A stretch of DNA of 64,000 nucleotides. It comes from Rhizorhabdus dicambivorans (GTDB taxonomy: Bacteria; Pseudomonadota; Alphaproteobacteria; Sphingomonadales; Sphingomonadaceae). The translations under genes and the position numbers were made by a program. Location: positions 3,698,001-3,762,000 of the forward strand of contig NZ_CP023449.1 in assembly GCF_002355275.1 (NCBI RefSeq), written 5' to 3'. Below the pieces are notes generated by a model. It had not been told where the DNA came from. It did no database searches and saw only the letters and a list, made by a program, of their open reading frames with translations. Positions 61,043 through 64,000 of this stretch are shown here, in pieces. The first letter of the stretch is position 1. Each line of letters begins with the position of its first letter.

Positions 61043-61969
61043 TCATTTGCATTTGGCATCGGCCTTGCCCTTGGCGACCATCACCTCCAGCGCGCCGGTC
61101 ACCTTGTCGGGATATTTGGCCGCGAGCACCTCATAGGCCTGGCAGGCCTTGTCGAACAAAGGCGGCTTCCGCTTCATCAGCGCCTGGGCCATGAAGACAT
61201 AGCTGTGCGGCGCACGCTCTCCATCCTCGATCTTGGTGTTTTCGAAGAACTCGCGGATCGCCTCGTTATACTGGGCATTGTCGAGATAGGCGCGGCCGGC
61301 GAGGTTGCGGGCGTAGCTGGCATATTTGTGCTTGGGATATTTCGCGTACATCGCCTTCAGCGCCGCAACCGCCTCCGGATATTTCTTCGCCTCCCACAGC
61401 CGATAGCCGGCCATATAGGCATCATAGCCCGGATCGGCGCTCGCAGCGGGAACGGCGGCAGCGGGTGCCGCCGGGGCCGGCGCGGTGCCGCCCGCCGGCT
61501 TGGGCGCGGGCGGGACGACATAGGGCAGGCTCGCGCCGGGGGCGCCGCCCCCGGCGACGGGCGCGGACTTGCCCTCGAGCGCGTTGAGGCGGAACTCGGC
61601 ATCGCCCCTCATCTTGGCGAACTGATCCTCGAGCTTGCGCAGGTTGAAGCTGTTCTGTTCGACCTGGCCGGTCAGCGCAGCCAGGGCCTTTTCCAGCGCA
61701 TCCACCCGGCGCGTGAGATCGGCGCTCAGCGTGTCGGCAGGCGTGCCGACCGGCGCGGGCGGCGCAACCTGCGGCTTGATCTCCGGTTCGAAATATTGCT
61801 GCGCACCGCCGGGGAAGACCTTGCGCTGGACGGCCTTCATCTCCTTTTCGAGCTTGTCGACCCGCTTGTCGACCGTCATCGGCGCGCTCGCCTGCTGGGC
61901 GAGTGCGGGCGCGAAGCTGGCCGGTGCGGTAGCGGACAGGAGCAGGAGGGCGACGATCGCCTTCTTCAT
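61043..61969 (-). CDS. cpoB: Tol-Pal cell-division coordinator CpoB (YbgF)
   Basis: A 308-residue periplasmic protein. A signal peptide (about 1-25) precedes a coiled coil (about 30-60 and 90-130, VDKRVDKLEKEMKAVQRKV) and an Ala/Pro linker (about 145-180), then C-terminal TPR repeats (about 185-308, YDAYMAGYRLWEAKKYPEAVAALKAMYAKYPKHKYASYARNLAGRAYLDNAQYNEAIREF). CpoB couples peptidoglycan synthesis with Tol-Pal constriction. ATG 61969 fits the signal peptide. No tol or pal gene is close by, and it follows the RodZ-like gene by 59 bases. Confidence 0.9.
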   Translation of the reverse strand: MKKAIVALLLLSATAPASFAPALAQQASAPMTVDKRVDKLEKEMKAVQRKVFPGGAQQYFEPEIKPQVAPPAPVGTPADTLSADLTRRVDALEKALAALTGQVEQNSFNLRKLEDQFAKMRGDAEFRLNALEGKSAPVAGGGAPGASLPYVVPPAPKPAGGTAPAPAAPAAAVPAASADPGYDAYMAGYRLWEAKKYPEAVAALKAMYAKYPKHKYASYARNLAGRAYLDNAQYNEAIREFFENTKIEDGERAPHSYVFMAQALMKRKPPLFDKACQAYEVLAAKYPDKVTGALEVMVAKGKADAKCK

Positions 61970-62028
61970 GACGCGGACTTTCCCATATTCGTTACGCTGA
62001 TGATAATGCCGTGGCTGCAGGCCCAAGA

Positions 62029-62934
62029 TCAAGGCTGCGGGCGGCGATCGGAGTCGGGTGCGGGGTCAGCCGACAATCCCGGCAGTACCTCCGGCGCGTC
62101 GGCCACATTGCCGTCGGCCGCATTGGCGGGATCGGTAGCCGCCGCCGCGGCCTCCATCACGATCGCGACCAGAGTGCCACGCTTGAGGCTATAGTAGCGC
62201 ACCAGCTGGTCCGGCCTGCCGACCGGAGGCAGTTCGGTCGTACCGATCATAACCTTGAGCGATTGCGGCCGCCCCGTGCGGAGGACCGGATCGACCGCAC
62301 CATCGGGGACCGTGAAGCTCTGGCCCGCGACCAGCACGTCCATGAAATAGGTGTTGCTGCCGTCGCGCTCGGACACCTTGATCCAGACATCCTCGATCGC
62401 CGCGACGCTTATCGGACCGGTCGGCGCGACCGGGCCGGTGGGAACCGGCGGCGCAACCCGCCTGGCCGGGATCGGGCGATTGTCCTGGACCGTGTCGGCG
62501 GCAAGCTTGGCGAGATCGCTGCTGTCGCCTTCGAAACGCAGCAGAAGATAGGCCATGCCCAGCAGCAGCGCCACGCCCAGCGCGATCATCGCCAGCAGGC
62601 GCGACGGTACGCGGGTAGGATCGACCGGCTCATAGGCCTCGGGTTCGAAATGCGCGCGCTGGGCATCGCCGACCTCGTCGCGGAACGCACGCGACAGCGC
62701 CTGGCCATCGAGCCCGAGCATCATCGCATAGCTTTTCACGAAGCCTGCCGAATAGGGCAGCGCCGGCAGGCTGGCACGATCGCCGCTCTCGATCGCCTCC
62801 AGATGACGCAGCGGGATGCGGGTACGCGCGGCTACGTCGCTCAGTTCCAGCTGCTGCCGCGCGCGCTCAGCCGCCAGTTGCTCGCCCACGCTGCGGGGAA
62901 ACAGGCCTCGATCGTCGTCCGCGCCTTCGCTCAT
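62029..62934 (-). CDS. RodZ-like helix-turn-helix membrane protein
   Basis: A 301-residue protein. A cytosolic HTH_25 domain (about 14-75, VGEQLAAERARQQLELSDVAARTRIPLRHLEAIESGD) is joined by a basic linker to one TM helix (about 112-130, LLAMIALGVALLLGMAYLLL) and a periplasmic beta-rich domain (about 165-245) with VWIKVSERDGSNTYFMDVLVAGQSFTV, as in RodZ (DUF4115). RodZ couples MreB to the cell wall machine. Gene order with ptsP and cpoB is shared with relatives. The N-terminal SEGADDDRGLFPRS is variable. ATG 62934 is preferred to a longer frame. Confidence 0.88.
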   Translation of the reverse strand: MSEGADDDRGLFPRSVGEQLAAERARQQLELSDVAARTRIPLRHLEAIESGDRASLPALPYSAGFVKSYAMMLGLDGQALSRAFRDEVGDAQRAHFEPEAYEPVDPTRVPSRLLAMIALGVALLLGMAYLLLRFEGDSSDLAKLAADTVQDNRPIPARRVAPPVPTGPVAPTGPISVAAIEDVWIKVSERDGSNTYFMDVLVAGQSFTVPDGAVDPVLRTGRPQSLKVMIGTTELPPVGRPDQLVRYYSLKRGTLVAIVMEAAAAATDPANAADGNVADAPEVLPGLSADPAPDSDRRPQP

Positions 62935-63051
62935 TGCGCTCTTTCCTCTACACTTCGGCGCAGCGACGCAAGCGGCCAATCACAAAAAATCGGCCCTTGA
63001 TCGCCGACGGAAGCGTACCGTTCCCCTGGCGTCAACGGTCTGCCGTGCAAA

Positions 63052-64000
63052 TCAGGCGACCGCAACCCCATTGCTGTCCGCCCACGCGGAAAGATCGGCC
63101 CGCAAGCTGCGCAGCGGGCGGGAAAGGAAGTCCGCCATCCGCTCGCGCAGCGCGGCGGCATCCAGGCTGCGGATCATCGCCTTGACCGGGCCGATCGCCG
63201 CGGGCGTGATCGAAAGCCGGCCGATGCCGAGCCCGATCAGCGCCATCGCCTCCAGCGGCCGCCCCCCCATCTCGCCGCAGACGCCGACGGGTACGTTCGC
63301 CTCGCAGGCCTGCCGGGTGACGCGGCCGAGGAAGCGCAATATGGCCGGGCTCAACCAATCATAGCGCTCGGCGAGCTTGGGATTGGCGCGGTCGGCGGCG
63401 AACAGGAACTGGGTCAGGTCGTTGGTGCCGATCGACAGGAAATCGAGCTTGGGCAGGATCATGTCCAGACTCTCGGCCAGCGCCGGAACCTCCAGCATCG
63501 TGCCATAACGGATCGCATTGGGGACGCCGCGACCATGATCGTGGATCCATTTGCGCTGCGCCTCGAATAGCGCGACCGCCTCGTCATATTCCCAGGGCTC
63601 GGACACCATCGGGAACATGACGCTGAGGGTGCGCCCCGCCGCCGCCTCGATCAGCGCGCGCGCCTGGACCTTCATCAGCGCGTCGCGCTCCAGACCCAGA
63701 CGGATCGCGCGCCAGCCGAGCGCGGGGTTCTCCTCATCGGCTTCGTCGTCGGTGTTGAGATAAGGCAGCGCCTTGTCCCCGCCGATGTCGACCGTGCGGA
63801 AGATCACCGGCCGGTCGCCCGCCGCCTCCAGCACCTCCCGGTAGAGGCGCTGCTGGCGCTCGCGCTGCGGCAGGGTCGCCGAGACGAGGAACTGGAACTC
63901 GGTGCGGAACAGGCCGACGCCATCGGCGCCGGTGACGTCGAGCGCAGCCATGTCGTCACGCAGGCCGGCATTGACCATCAGTTCGATGCGCAGGCCGTCC
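63052..64000 (-). CDS. ptsP: PTS enzyme I-type phosphoenolpyruvate-protein phosphotransferase PtsP (C-terminal part, 5' end outside window)
   Basis: The frame is open to the window end, where it reads DGLRIELMVNAGL, so the N-terminal GAF and swivelling domains lie beyond 64000. The visible 316 residues are the PEP-binding TIM barrel: GLFRTEFQFL, RTVDIGGDKALPYL, MFPMVSEPWEYDEA, LEVPALAESLDMILPKLDFLSIGTNDLTQFLFAADR and VGVCGEMGGRPLEAMALIGLGI with the catalytic Cys of enzyme I. In Alphaproteobacteria this is the nitrogen-PTS enzyme (PtsP), which signals to nitrogen and carbon regulation. It lies 117 bases upstream of the RodZ-like gene on the same strand. Confidence 0.94.
   Translation of the reverse strand, partial: DGLRIELMVNAGLRDDMAALDVTGADGVGLFRTEFQFLVSATLPQRERQQRLYREVLEAAGDRPVIFRTVDIGGDKALPYLNTDDEADEENPALGWRAIRLGLERDALMKVQARALIEAAAGRTLSVMFPMVSEPWEYDEAVALFEAQRKWIHDHGRGVPNAIRYGTMLEVPALAESLDMILPKLDFLSIGTNDLTQFLFAADRANPKLAERYDWLSPAILRFLGRVTRQACEANVPVGVCGEMGGRPLEAMALIGLGIGRLSITPAAIGPVKAMIRSLDAAALRERMADFLSRPLRSLRADLSAWADSNGVAVA

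Noticed and set aside
62935-63051. Terminator of ptsP
   Set aside because: A T-run (ATTTTTTG) is present, but the stem is only 4 bp (CGGC/GCCG).

Overview
The window reads as one piece of a high-GC alphaproteobacterial chromosome, most likely from the Sphingomonadales (Sphingomonas, Sphingobium or Rhizorhabdus type; genus not certain). Pointers are a CcrM-type GANTC methylase, an EcfG-type general-stress promoter, transhydrogenase PntA split into two genes, a large TonB-dependent receptor beside catabolic genes, an OmpA with a poly-proline linker, and the order ptsP / RodZ-like / cpoB / tilS / ftsH. No phage, transposase, integrase or CRISPR array was found. The only RNA gene seen is one tRNA-Gln(TTG).

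Layout. 1-3.7 kb: signalling operon of a response regulator (cut by the window edge), a LysM/FecR envelope protein and a CHASE2 histidine kinase. 3.8-8.8 kb: a 2OG-oxygenase-like protein, two VOC proteins, a GGDEF diguanylate cyclase and a secreted C13 peptidase. 8.8-20.5 kb: housekeeping and envelope genes (tRNA-Gln, sugar-nucleotide epimerase, dienelactone hydrolase, WecG-type glycosyltransferase, Bax-inhibitor protein, ThpR, LMW phosphatase, SodC, OmpA, SOUL protein), then two regulators, a PLP gamma-family enzyme and a stress-promoter-driven hemerythrin. 20.5-29 kb: parE, folP, a HExxH/TPR protein, ccrM with a dense GANTC promoter region, rnhB and an EgtD-like methyltransferase. 29-31.4 kb: ybdD-cstA.

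31.5-43.3 kb is an accessory catabolic/uptake island: two family III CoA-transferases, a TonB-dependent receptor, a TauD-type dioxygenase, an SDR, an MFS transporter, an LLM-class monooxygenase, an acyl-CoA dehydrogenase and a 2-keto-pentenoate-hydratase-like protein. A shared, apparently unassigned sequence motif (CGTACA, 8-9 nt, TGYTRARCSAAC-like) lies upstream of the receptor, the SDR and the LLM/acyl-CoA-dehydrogenase divergon, which suggests one regulon for uptake and beta-oxidation-like breakdown of an organic acid.

43.3-51.6 kb: ilvG/ilvM with a divergent Lrp-type regulator, trxC, a run of Rnk plus three small unknown proteins, and the pnt operon headed by a small aa3-oxidase subunit IV protein. 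51.6-56 kb: a sigma-54 activator followed by an overlapping type III polyketide synthase / methyltransferase / FAD oxidoreductase operon, a likely phenolic-lipid or alkylquinone pathway. 56-64 kb: a secreted unknown, an ArsR-SRPBCC pair with a palindromic operator, a small lipoprotein, then ftsH, tilS, cpoB, a RodZ-like protein and ptsP (cut by the window end).

Three kinds of dispersed palindromes are visible: CGTCAT-headed hairpins near 4.4 and 60.9 kb, a double inverted REP at 22.6 kb, and a CCTCCC-GGGAGG palindrome at 48.4 kb. All functions are assigned from sequence reading alone.
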